A DNA stretch of 64,000 bases. It comes from Xanthocytophaga flava. GTDB taxonomy: Bacteria; Bacteroidota; Bacteroidia; Cytophagales; 172606-1. The notes under the pieces are model-generated. The model had not been told where the DNA came from. It did no database searches and worked only from the letters and a program-made list of their open reading frames with translations. Made by a program: the position numbers and the translations under genes. How positions within the stretch are numbered: position 1 is the stretch's first letter; each line of letters starts with the position of its first letter. The stretch lies in assembly GCF_030068545.1 (NCBI RefSeq), contig NZ_JASJOR010000033.1, positions 42,075-106,074 on the forward strand, read 5' to 3'. Shown in pieces: positions 29,089-37,644 of the stretch.

Positions 29089-29217
29089 GTTCTATTAAAT
29101 AGCAAAGGATTATTCTGTTTTGCAGATAATAAACCCTTACATTCTACTATCTGTTTAATTATATACTTGTTTTTGCGTTTTCTGACAGGTTGTCTGTCTA
29201 TTTCGTTGTAATTAGCT

Positions 29218-29616
29218 ATGGAAAATGTTTTCTCATTGTTGATTCTTGAAGATAACCCGGATGAACGGTTTCTGCTTTCCCGCTTGCTTGACCGTCATTT
29301 TCCTCAATGGTATTATTATTTTGTAGAAGACGAAAAAGAATTATTACTTTTTCTTAGTGAGGGTATACCCGTTTCTGTATTGCTACTTGATATTCATCTT
29401 CCCGGTAAAGATGGTTTGCAAATCTTAAAAGATCTGAGAAAGATAGAAGCCTACCGGTTGATTCCGGTAGTGGGGTTTTCAAATAATGCTTCTATGGAAG
29501 CTGCCTATCAACTGGTCATTGGTGGTGCTACAACGTTATTCCAAAAGCCTGTTGTGCCAGAAGAAACAATAAGTTTGTTACGAACTCTTCCTGCCTTTGC
29601 TGCTAAGGTACATTAG
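29218..29616 (+). CDS. Single-domain response regulator (REC only)
   Basis: The 132-aa protein is a complete receiver domain with no output domain. It has the acidic pair E11/D12, phosphoacceptor Asp58 in 'VLLLDIHLPGKDG', Ser88 in 'VVGFSNN', and Lys110 in 'LFQKPV'. CheY/Spo0F-like regulators of this kind relay phosphate to partner proteins. No histidine kinase is adjacent, so its partner is encoded elsewhere. The fold and active site are clear; the pathway is unknown. Confidence 0.9.
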   Translation: MENVFSLLILEDNPDERFLLSRLLDRHFPQWYYYFVEDEKELLLFLSEGIPVSVLLLDIHLPGKDGLQILKDLRKIEAYRLIPVVGFSNNASMEAAYQLVIGGATTLFQKPVVPEETISLLRTLPAFAAKVH

Positions 29617-29651
29617 TAGATTTTTTTTCAATGTTTTAGACCCTTTCTTTG

Positions 29652-30410
29652 CTATTTCCGAAAACGATACAGATAAGGTGCTTTGTTAGCAGCTCCTGTG
29701 AACTTCTTTTCCAAGCGGTCCAGTACATCAAGTTCCAGCATCTTCTTTTGAAAATTATTGCGGGCAAAAGGTTTGTCATAAATGGTTTCATAAAGCTCCT
29801 GTAAATCTTTCATAGTAAAGATTTCAGGAAGAAGTGTGAACCCGATCAATTTCTGATCCAGACTAAGGCGTAAAGATTGGAGGGCGTTGTCAACAATCTG
29901 ATTATGATCCATAATCAGAGATGGCAATTCGTTGATAGTATACCATTCAATGGATTGGTCAATCTCACTTTTCTGTGGAACTACCTGATGAATGTCAACC
30001 AGTGCATAATACCCAATGGAGATAAACCTTCGTGTAATCCATTCCAGTTCCTTTCGGTTAAATGATTCTGCCCCTTGTTGCTCCTGATTTAACCCAACAA
30101 TTTGCTCAAAGAATGGCATGTTGTTTCTACCCAGATCTCCAAAGACACGAAATTGTTCCAGGTAAATATCTTTAAGGCCTGTGCGTGCCTGCAGAATTCG
30201 TCGCGCAGCCTGGTCTATACTTTCATTTTGCAGAATAAATCCACCAGGTAAAGATGAAAAATCTCCCTTTAAGGCTAGTTTAGGCACTAACACTTTGAGT
30301 TGTTTTTTCTGATAACCAAAAATAACACAATCAATTGAAACTTGTTGAATGTAATCCTGTCCATTGAGAAACTGCATACTATAGTATGGTGGTATAAGAT
30401 CAAACTTCAA
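29652..30410 (-). CDS. NUDIX-winged-helix transcriptional regulator (NrtR/AraR-like)
   Basis: This 252-aa protein has an N-terminal NUDIX-like domain (about residues 20-165, 'LPGGFILQNESIDQAARRILQARTG') and a C-terminal winged helix (about 175-250, 'FTMKDLQELYETIYDKPFARNNFQKKML'). The NUDIX box is degenerate (ARRILQART in place of REx2EExG), as in regulators that sense rather than hydrolyse. This family in Bacteroidota controls sugar catabolism genes. It is divergent from the ThuA/dehydrogenase gene, and a perfect palindrome lies between them, so it probably represses that gene and itself. The start could alternatively be the Met at residue 12 (30377). Confidence 0.85.
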   Translation of the reverse strand: MKFDLIPPYYSMQFLNGQDYIQQVSIDCVIFGYQKKQLKVLVPKLALKGDFSSLPGGFILQNESIDQAARRILQARTGLKDIYLEQFRVFGDLGRNNMPFFEQIVGLNQEQQGAESFNRKELEWITRRFISIGYYALVDIHQVVPQKSEIDQSIEWYTINELPSLIMDHNQIVDNALQSLRLSLDQKLIGFTLLPEIFTMKDLQELYETIYDKPFARNNFQKKMLELDVLDRLEKKFTGAANKAPYLYRFRK

Positions 30411-30580
30411 ATATATTTATTTCCTGTGGCTATCTGGTCAAAAGCCTGTAGAATGTGTTTCTATTGTCATACAAATCTGCTTCTCATAAAATCTCGCTAT
30501 TCAATCTGTCAAAGTCAGAGATGTATAACGTATATCTCTAGAGTAAATGTAAAATATAATCTTACAAATATAGAATTGTA

Positions 30581-30617
30581 AAAATATTATTGTCTAATTT
30601 TTAGACAATAATATTTT
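30581..30617. promoter_or_regulatory. Perfect 17-bp inverted repeat, likely NUDIX-regulator operator
   Basis: Arms AAAATATTATTGTCTAA and TTAGACAATAATATTTT are perfect reverse complements, separated by TTT. The site lies between the divergent NUDIX regulator and the dehydrogenase fusion gene and ends 7 nt before a -7-like element. Its position would block RNA polymerase when bound. Assignment to the neighbouring regulator is inference from position. Confidence 0.8.
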
Positions 30618-30624
30618 GATTGAT

Positions 30625-30632
30625 TACTTTTG
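30625..30632 (+). promoter_or_regulatory. Bacteroidota -7 element of the dehydrogenase gene
   Basis: TACTTTTG matches the Bacteroidota -7 consensus TAnnTTTG and lies 28 nt before the ATG at 30661. A good -33 TTTG is not evident; the palindrome occupies that region. Confidence 0.5.
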
Positions 30633-30660
30633 CTATACACCTGTTAAACCCCTATCCTTC

Positions 30661-33600
30661 ATGAAAGCAAAATATCTCCTGTTTAGCCCTATACTAATAG
30701 GTATATGGTTTCTGATTCTCTCTTCTTTTAGGCCAGCAACTACACTGAATGTGCTTGTGTTTAGTAAAACAACTGCTTTTCGGCACCAGTCAATAGACGC
30801 TGGAAAAGCAGCACTAGCAAAAATGGCGAAAGAAAAAGGCTTTGGTGTGAGTTTTACCGAAGATGCCACTCAATTTTCAGAGCGTAATCTCAAAAAGTAC
30901 AATACGGTTATTTTTCTTAATACCACAGGAGATATTTTGAATGCCGAACAGCAAAGTGCATTTGAAAGATACATTCAGGCTGGAGGTGGTTATGTGGGTA
31001 TTCATGCGGCTACAGATACCGAATATGACTGGCCCTGGTATGGACAATTGGCAGGAGCCTACTTCTTAGACCATCCGATGACTCCAAGTAATGTACAGAA
31101 AGGGAAATTTAGTGTAGTCAAAAAAAATCACTGGGCTACGCAAGGTATGCCTGATACATTCGAGCGAAGTGATGAGTTTTATAGCTTTAAAAATATCTCA
31201 CCAAAGATCAATGTTGTGTTGAAGATTGATGAAAAGAGTTATATCGGTGGTAAGAATGGAAATGACCACCCAATGAGCTGGTATCAGGAGTTTGATGGAG
31301 GGCGTTCATTTTATACGGCAATGGGACATACGGATGAAACTTTCTCTGAGCCTCTCTTTTTGAATCATCTTTGGGCAGGTATTTATTATACTACTGGGGG
31401 TGATGCACCCAAACCATTAGACTTTACCAAATCTCGTCCGGAAGAGAATCGTTTTACAAAAGTAGTCTTGGCAGAGAAACTGGACGAACCTATGGAGCTT
31501 ACACTATTAGATAAGGATCGTATCCTATTTATTCAACGTAAAGGTGAAGTCCGACTTTACAACAACAAGACAAAAGAACTTAAAACCATTGCGACCATTC
31601 CTGTTAGTACCAAATATGTAAGCAAGGAAGGAAAAGAATCTGTAGCAGAAGACGGCTTGCTGGGGCTAAACAAAGATCCCAACTTTGCTCAAAACCATTG
31701 GATTTATCTATACTATTCCACACCTGAAGCCTCTAAAAATATTTTGACCCGGTATGAAATGCGTGGGAACGAACTGGCAATGGAAACGAAAAAGGTGTTA
31801 TTGGAAGTGCCTACCCAACGGGAAGAATGTTGTCATACAGGAGGATCTATTGCCTGGGATAAGGCAGGAAACCTATATTTATCTACAGGTGATAACACAA
31901 ATCCACATGGTTCCAATGGATTTAGCCCAAGTGATGAACGCGAAGGGAGAAGCGCCTGGGATGCACAAAAATCATCAGCAAATACCAATGACCTGCGGGG
32001 CAAAATCATTCGCATTAAGCCTCAGCCAGATGGCAGTTATACTATTCCGGAAGGTAACCTTTTTGCCAAAGGCACTGCACAAACCCGTCCGGAGATCTAT
32101 ACAATGGGACATCGGAACCCATTCCGCATTTCTGTTGATCAGCATACTGGGTTCCTTTACTGGGGAGAGGTGGGTCCGGATGCGGCCAATGGTGATTCGA
32201 CCAGAGGACCTGCCGGGCATGATGAAGTAGGACAGGCACGCAAAGCAGGAAATTACGGGTGGCCACATTTTGTAGGAGATAACAAAGCCTATTTCAAATA
32301 TGATTTTGTAAACAACAAATCCTTGGAGAAATGGGACTCTGCCGCACCTACCAACAATTCACCAAATAATACCGGATTAAAGGTATTGCCTCCTGCTCAG
32401 AAAGCTTTTGTTTGGTATCCTTATGGTGAATCCAAAGAGTTTCCGCTGGTAGGTAGTGGGGGTAGAAATGCGATGGCCGGCCCGGTGTTTTATTCCGAAG
32501 ATTTTAAAAATGCTCCTCATGCCTTTCCAAAATATTATGATGGCAAATTTCTTGAATATGAATGGATGAGAGGCTGGATTATGGCTGTCACTATGGACAA
32601 GAATGGAGACCTTGTCTCTATGGAGCGTTTTATGCCCAGCTATAAATTTTCTAATCCAATGGATATGGAATTTGCAGAAAATGGAGACTTATATATGCTT
32701 GAATACGGTAGTGGCTGGTTCACTGCTAATGACGATGCCCGTTTGATCCGGATAGAGTACAATGGTGGAAACCGTAAACCTCAGATTCAAATGGTTGCCA
32801 ATCAGATGGGTGGTGCTGCACCATTTAATCTAAAGCTTTCTTCCAAAGGCACATCTGATGCTGATGGAGATCTATTGACCTATTCCTGGAAAGTGACTTC
32901 CAAAGACGGCTTCACAAAGCTCATTACTACGCCTAATGCCAGTTTGACTCTTACCAAGATGGGTAGCTACAAAGCTACACTTACAGTGAATGACGGCAAA
33001 GGAGGAGTAAGCACGCAGTCAATGGAAATCACAGTGGGTAATGAACCGCCTGTGTTGAGTCTGGAAATGCCTAAAAGCAATACCTCATTTTATACTGCCA
33101 ATAAGCCATTCCCTTATGAGATTAAAGTAAAAGATAAAGAAGATGGAACCCTCGAAAAGGGAATAGACCCTTCACAGGTTGCCGTAACCATCGATTATCT
33201 TCCTGAAGGATATGATAAAATAGCCATTGCACAGGGACACCGCTCTGCTGACGCCAGCGCTCTCTTTGCCTCTGGTAAAAAACTTATCGATGCCAGTGAC
33301 TGTATGGCTTGCCACAGCAAGGATAAAAAATCAATCGGACCAACGTATAAAGCGGTTTCTCTTAAATACAAAGATGATAAAACGGCCTTAGAGAAGCTGA
33401 CAAAGAAAGTAATCTCCGGAGGAAGTGGAGTTTGGGGTGAGACCGCAATGGCAGGTCACCCACAACTGTCTACGGGTGATGCTTCGGAGATGGTGAAATA
33501 CATTTTAAGCCTTTCCAACGAGACTTCCAAAGAAAAAACTTTACCGGTGAAAGGTTCCTATGTAGCAAAACTACCTCCTGCTGACAAAGGAAAAGGTGTA

Positions 33601-34452
33601 TATATTGTACGTGCTGCTTATGAAGATCAGGGAGCAAATGGACAGCCTTCACTGAAATCCGAACAGTCTTTTATATTGCGGAATTCCAGGGTGGATGCCC
33701 ATGGATTTGATCAGTATGAGAATGTCAATAAAATGGCTTACGGGGGAAACAACCTGGCTATTCCTGCCAAGTCTGGTGCGTATATGGTAATGAAACAAAT
33801 TGATCTGAATGGTTTGTCTGAATTACAGATATTCGCTGTTGCGCCAAAACCTCAATTGAATGCTGCAGGTGGAAAAGCTGAGTTGCGTATTGGCAGTCCA
33901 ACTGGAAAACTTATTAGTGAGTCACAGTTTCTGGAAGCGACAGACAAAATGGATTTTAATCCAACAGTTCTACACCTTCCAATCAAGTTGGATGCATCTA
34001 TAAATACGCCTCAGGATATCTATGTTGTATTTATAAATCCTAAATCCGGAGGACAGTCAATGATGGTTGTTATGGGATTGGAGTTTAAACTGGCAGGAGA
34101 ACAGGGGAGTGCTGAAGAGGCTGCCGTGCCTGCGAAAGCTACAGACAAAACCAGTACGGATTTCTTTGTAGGACAGTGGGAGGCTACCTTTATAGGAACT
34201 CCTAATGGAGATGCCTCTATGATAATGGATCTCGTTCGAAAAGATGGAAAGCTAACTGGTAATATTACTCCCAAAAATGCAGATGGAAAGCCAGTGCCAT
34301 TAGACAAAATAGAAGAGTCAGCCGATAAGATAGTGGTGTATTTTAGTACTTCCGGTTATGATGTCAATGTAAGCTTTGAAAAGGTAGATAATGATAACCT
34401 GGCGGGTTCTCTGATGGGGATGTTTAAATCCAAAGCAGTCCGAATAAAGTAG
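30661..34452 (+). CDS. ThuA / PQQ-type sugar dehydrogenase / cytochrome c fusion protein
   Basis: I use the ATG at 30661, which starts a signal peptide (MKAKYLLFSPILIGIWF); the 1263-aa product is exported. In order it has a ThuA-like domain (about residues 28-235, 'GGGYVGIHAATDTEYDWPWYG'), a glucose/sorbosone dehydrogenase-type propeller (about 260-690, 'CHTGGSIAWDKAGNLYLSTGDN'), a PKD domain (about 700-790), a cytochrome c with CMACH (881-885) and a distal Met, a CBM6-like module, and a ~90-residue C-terminal sandwich. It probably oxidises a sugar in the periplasm and passes electrons through its own haem. The divergent NUDIX regulator and operator suggest sugar-dependent control. The substrate is unknown. 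Confidence 0.85.
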   Translation: MKAKYLLFSPILIGIWFLILSSFRPATTLNVLVFSKTTAFRHQSIDAGKAALAKMAKEKGFGVSFTEDATQFSERNLKKYNTVIFLNTTGDILNAEQQSAFERYIQAGGGYVGIHAATDTEYDWPWYGQLAGAYFLDHPMTPSNVQKGKFSVVKKNHWATQGMPDTFERSDEFYSFKNISPKINVVLKIDEKSYIGGKNGNDHPMSWYQEFDGGRSFYTAMGHTDETFSEPLFLNHLWAGIYYTTGGDAPKPLDFTKSRPEENRFTKVVLAEKLDEPMELTLLDKDRILFIQRKGEVRLYNNKTKELKTIATIPVSTKYVSKEGKESVAEDGLLGLNKDPNFAQNHWIYLYYSTPEASKNILTRYEMRGNELAMETKKVLLEVPTQREECCHTGGSIAWDKAGNLYLSTGDNTNPHGSNGFSPSDEREGRSAWDAQKSSANTNDLRGKIIRIKPQPDGSYTIPEGNLFAKGTAQTRPEIYTMGHRNPFRISVDQHTGFLYWGEVGPDAANGDSTRGPAGHDEVGQARKAGNYGWPHFVGDNKAYFKYDFVNNKSLEKWDSAAPTNNSPNNTGLKVLPPAQKAFVWYPYGESKEFPLVGSGGRNAMAGPVFYSEDFKNAPHAFPKYYDGKFLEYEWMRGWIMAVTMDKNGDLVSMERFMPSYKFSNPMDMEFAENGDLYMLEYGSGWFTANDDARLIRIEYNGGNRKPQIQMVANQMGGAAPFNLKLSSKGTSDADGDLLTYSWKVTSKDGFTKLITTPNASLTLTKMGSYKATLTVNDGKGGVSTQSMEITVGNEPPVLSLEMPKSNTSFYTANKPFPYEIKVKDKEDGTLEKGIDPSQVAVTIDYLPEGYDKIAIAQGHRSADASALFASGKKLIDASDCMACHSKDKKSIGPTYKAVSLKYKDDKTALEKLTKKVISGGSGVWGETAMAGHPQLSTGDASEMVKYILSLSNETSKEKTLPVKGSYVAKLPPADKGKGVYIVRAAYEDQGANGQPSLKSEQSFILRNSRVDAHGFDQYENVNKMAYGGNNLAIPAKSGAYMVMKQIDLNGLSELQIFAVAPKPQLNAAGGKAELRIGSPTGKLISESQFLEATDKMDFNPTVLHLPIKLDASINTPQDIYVVFINPKSGGQSMMVVMGLEFKLAGEQGSAEEAAVPAKATDKTSTDFFVGQWEATFIGTPNGDASMIMDLVRKDGKLTGNITPKNADGKPVPLDKIEESADKIVVYFSTSGYDVNVSFEKVDNDNLAGSLMGMFKSKAVRIK

Positions 34453-34487
34453 TCAGGAAAGTATTGTAAAATACTCTAAATGTTTTC

Positions 34488-34516
34488 AGAGAGGCGATGA
34501 TATCTATCGCCTCTCT
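34488..34516 (+). terminator. Hairpin terminator after dehydrogenase fusion
   Basis: Stem AGAGAGGCGAT / ATCGCCTCTCT with a 7-nt loop, followed by TTCTTTT. It lies 36 nt after the stop. Confidence 0.85.
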
Positions 34517-34524
34517 TTCTTTTA

Positions 34525-35085
34525 ATACCAGTCTACTAATTTCCAATAGTATTTTGGAAATTAGCTAGAGTGTAACGTCTTTAATTGATGCGATTGTTGG
34601 TAGAATATATAGCCACAAGTTATCCCGAATTTTCTCAAAAAGAATTCACCTATCTTTGCAAAAATTCTTGTCTGCGTATAATTCACCGCAAAACTTTTTT
34701 AGCCAAGACTGGGCAGTCTGTCCGCTCAATGAACAAATGGCGTTTAATTCACAGCAGTTTCGTCTTTGATCATAACTCCAATCACTTTCTATTTTGATCG
34801 GAGTTTCGATCATTTTTTCAACTGCGCATAACTCACCGCAAAAACAAAAAGTGATCGGAATTCACCGCAAGTAAACAACTGCCGTGAATTCAGCGCATGA
34901 ATAAAGTTTACATTTAGTACAAGTTGTTCAGGCAGACAAGTCTCTGAACTGCTTATGTACATTTCTGCAAGGAAATTACTTAACAACTTTTAGAAGAGTT
35001 ATTTCAAGTAATACTCTTGTTTGTAAAACTACATTTGTCCATCTATCTTATGGAAAAATAGTAGATATCAAATACTAAGGATGCC
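34525..35085. other. Non-coding stretch with repeated TCACCGCA motifs
   Basis: No convincing gene is present. The motif AATTCACCGCAA or close variants recurs at about 34680, 34746 (degenerate), 34829, 34859 and 34887 (degenerate). An inverted repeat AACTCC...GGAGTT lies at about 34773-34808. A 70-codon open frame here has no protein character. Confidence 0.5.
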
Positions 35086-35421
35086 ATGTCTGAAATACCA
35101 GCTTTACAAAATCCTACCCATATAAAAGAAGAAGATAAATTTCGCCTTTATCGCAAAGTGCCTCTATTCTCATCAGATGCCAGTTATGAAGAACTGTTCC
35201 GGTTAAAATCCTGGAATGCCTATCTGAATGGATGCCTGACTCTGGGGGATGGTAAATACTTGATACTAAATGGAGACTTTAAAGGTGAAGTCTGGAAATA
35301 TAGTTCGGAGCCAGAAGGGGAGTACGCTCCAAGTAAATACCGGGAGTGCTTTACACCTGTTAGCGCCACACGTCCTCATTTGTTAGAAATTATTAGTGAG
35401 TACTTAACCGGAAACGTATAA
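35086..35421 (+). CDS. Conserved-looking small protein, unknown function
   Basis: This is a 111-aa cytoplasmic protein with no signal or membrane segment. Its centre reads 'SYEELFRLKSWNAYLNGCLTLGDGKYLILNGDFKGEVW', a mixed alpha/beta pattern reminiscent of SMI1/KNR4-type proteins, but too short and too weak to assign. It stands alone between two intergenic stretches. The composition and ATG context look like a real gene. Confidence 0.55.
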   Translation: MSEIPALQNPTHIKEEDKFRLYRKVPLFSSDASYEELFRLKSWNAYLNGCLTLGDGKYLILNGDFKGEVWKYSSEPEGEYAPSKYRECFTPVSATRPHLLEIISEYLTGNV

Positions 35422-35757
35422 ATTATGTGAGTATAAATTGTATTTTTTAAATCTGGAGAGCATCTAGATTACTTTTATGCAACGAAGTGTATAAATAATC
35501 TGATAAAATGTCTCAAATAACTGAACTCTAATCTCAAGTGTCCTGTTCCCTTAATAAGGATTGAAAGATATACTTACAGACCCTAACTTAATTGTTAGTT
35601 GCTGACATCCAATAATTTGCTCTCAATCTTTCAGTACTAAGGAAAAGTATAATTTACTTTGTAAGTGCAAAGCGCCATTATTTGAAATATTCAAACCATA
35701 CATTATCTGCTACTGGTTTTGCTAGGCTAGTAGCAGTTTTGTTATAATTAAGATCAA
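35422..35757. other. Intergenic region with nested inverted repeats
   Basis: No gene is seen. At about 35550-35645 an outer pair (CCTTAATAAGGATTGAAAGA with a rightward partner ATCTTTCAGTACTAAGG) encloses an inner hairpin (CTAAC..GTTAG). Closer to the MFS gene, CTGCTACT (35707-35714) pairs with AGTAGCAG (35729-35736). These may be leader RNA structure or operators. Confidence 0.4.
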
Positions 35758-36948
35758 ATGAAAAAAAGTTTATTCCCTCTTTTACTTGGAGGGCTCGGTA
35801 TTGGAACTACCGAGTTTGTCATGATGGGGCTTTTGCCTGATGTTGCCACTGATCTGGATATTAGTATACCTGTTGCAGGCCACCTGATATCTTCTTACGC
35901 ACTGGGAGTGGTAGTGGGTGCTCCTTTGTTGGTTATGATGACTAGCAATCAACCTCCAAAGAAAATATTGCTTTCATTGATGCTTATTTTCACCGTATTC
36001 AATGCGTTTTCTGCTTTTGCACCTGGACATATAGCTTTGCTGGTAAGTCGTTTTTTTGCTGGTTTGCCACATGGTGCTTTTTTTGGAGTAGGAGCTGTGG
36101 TAGCTAGTCGTTTGGCCGACAAAGGCAAACAGGCTCAGGCCATCGCTATGATGTTTGCCGGTTTGACCATTGCAAACCTGGCCGTTGTACCCATAGGTAC
36201 CTGGATAGGGCACAATTTATCCTGGCGCTATACCTTTGGATTGGTCTCTTTTATTGGATTAGTTACCATTTTATTTATTAAATATTGGCTTCCGGAACTT
36301 CCTGTCTCACGGACAGGAGATACCCGTTCCGAATTACAGTTGTTTAAAAGTCGTGAAGCCTGGCTTGTTATTCTGATAACAGCTATTGGTACCGGAGGCC
36401 TTTTTACATGGATAAGCTACATTGCCCCTCTTATGACTAAGATTTCACATTTCTCTGAAGATAGTGTATCCTGGATCATGATTCTGGCAGGCTTTGGAAT
36501 GGTTGTTGGGAATGTCATTGGTGGGAAACTCGCAGATAGATTTCATCCAGTAAAAGCTTGTGCGGGTTTGCTGGTAGCTATGGCTACAACCTTAGTGGCT
36601 ATTTACTTTTTCTCTGAGATCCAATGGATTTCTCTGGTCTTAACTTTTATAGCAGGAGCATTATCAATAGCTTTGGCAGCTCCTATACAAATCTTAATGA
36701 TCCATACATCCAAAGGGGCAGAGATGTTGGGTGCTGCTGTTACTCAGGCCGCCTTTAACATTGGCAACGCATTGGGTGCATATTTGGGAGGATTACCAAT
36801 TGCTGCTGGATTAGGGTATAATACTCCTGTACTGGTTGGTATGGTAATGGCTCTTGTTGGGGTTTCTTTTTCAATTGTGTTGATTAGAGTTCAAAAAGAA
36901 GAGATAGTTGCTTCACAAATAGCCGACTTGCAGGAAGTAAACAGTTGA
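35758..36948 (+). CDS. MFS efflux transporter (DHA1, AraJ-like)
   Basis: This 396-aa inner-membrane protein has about 12 transmembrane segments. It opens 'LLLGGLGIGTTEFVMMGLLPDVA', characteristic of the AraJ/YdhP branch of drug:H+ antiporters, and has the MFS motif 'GGKLADRFHP' between the halves. It probably exports sugars or small toxic compounds by proton antiport. It is monocistronic and ends at a strong bidirectional terminator; the Lrp regulator faces it on the other strand. The family is clear; the substrate cannot be told. Confidence 0.9.
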   Translation: MKKSLFPLLLGGLGIGTTEFVMMGLLPDVATDLDISIPVAGHLISSYALGVVVGAPLLVMMTSNQPPKKILLSLMLIFTVFNAFSAFAPGHIALLVSRFFAGLPHGAFFGVGAVVASRLADKGKQAQAIAMMFAGLTIANLAVVPIGTWIGHNLSWRYTFGLVSFIGLVTILFIKYWLPELPVSRTGDTRSELQLFKSREAWLVILITAIGTGGLFTWISYIAPLMTKISHFSEDSVSWIMILAGFGMVVGNVIGGKLADRFHPVKACAGLLVAMATTLVAIYFFSEIQWISLVLTFIAGALSIALAAPIQILMIHTSKGAEMLGAAVTQAAFNIGNALGAYLGGLPIAAGLGYNTPVLVGMVMALVGVSFSIVLIRVQKEEIVASQIADLQEVNS

Positions 36949-36989
36949 TGGTTCATTGTATTGTTAGTAATACGAGCATATAAATAAAT

Positions 36990-37027
36990 ACAAAAGAGGT
37001 TCGGATGTTTATTCGAACCTCTTTTGT
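36990..37027. terminator. Bidirectional terminator between MFS and Lrp genes
   Basis: Perfect 14-bp stem ACAAAAGAGGTTCG / CGAACCTCTTTTGT with a 10-nt loop and A/T tracts on both sides. It serves the convergent genes 35758-36948 (+) and 37056-37517 (-). Confidence 0.9.
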
Positions 37028-37055
37028 TTACATACTTTAGTAGTTGGCTAAAGAT

Positions 37056-37517
37056 TTAAATAATTACCCCAAACTCTGCCTTTACTTTGTCCATGACCAC
37101 ATGCGTATAAAACTGTTTTACATTCGGGTTGTCCATCAGATATGTTTTAGAAAATAGTTCATATTCCTTCATATCTTTGGTATTTACTATAATGACAAAA
37201 TCATAAGCCCCTGTGACATAATAACAGTGTCTTACCAGCTTGCATTCAGACATTAATTCTTTGAAACTATCAATTACACTGGAATTGCCTAAATACAAGG
37301 TAACATCCACTACACAAGTAATAAAACTATCTACTACAGACGGTGAAATGATTGATATGTCTGCTTCTATAATCTTATCCTCTCGCAGCCTTTTTAATCG
37401 TCTTTGTACAGCACTAGTGCTAAGATTCACTATATGACCCAATTCTTCCGCTGTGACTCTGTTATTTTGCTGAAGCTGATTGAGTATCTTTTTGTCAAAT
37501 TCATCCAGGTCTTGCAT
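37056..37517 (-). CDS. Lrp/AsnC-family transcriptional regulator
   Basis: The 153-aa protein has an N-terminal winged HTH (residues 5-60, 'LDEFDKKILNQLQQNNRVTAEELGHIVNLSTSAVQRRLKRLRE') and a C-terminal AsnC ligand-binding domain (about 65-145, 'YYVTGAYDFVIIVNTKDMKEYE'). Such proteins form octamers and respond to amino acids. The effector cannot be read from the sequence. It is convergent with the MFS gene and divergent from the beta-lactamase-like gene; either could be a target. Confidence 0.92.
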   Translation of the reverse strand: MQDLDEFDKKILNQLQQNNRVTAEELGHIVNLSTSAVQRRLKRLREDKIIEADISIISPSVVDSFITCVVDVTLYLGNSSVIDSFKELMSECKLVRHCYYVTGAYDFVIIVNTKDMKEYELFSKTYLMDNPNVKQFYTHVVMDKVKAEFGVII

Positions 37518-37601
37518 AATTTACCCTTTTTTGATGGTAAACTTACTTGTTTTGTGCATACTCATAGCGTTATTTACCCAGAAAATGCAAAGTTCCTATC
37601 G

Positions 37602-37609
37602 TAGTTTTG
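37602..37609 (+). promoter_or_regulatory. -7-like element upstream of serine hydrolase
   Basis: TAGTTTTG fits TAnnTTTG and lies 35 nt before the ATG at 37645. No -33 TTTG is found at the right distance, so this is tentative. Confidence 0.35.
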
Positions 37610-37644
37610 TAGCAATAATGTAAACCACAAGAAATATATAAACT

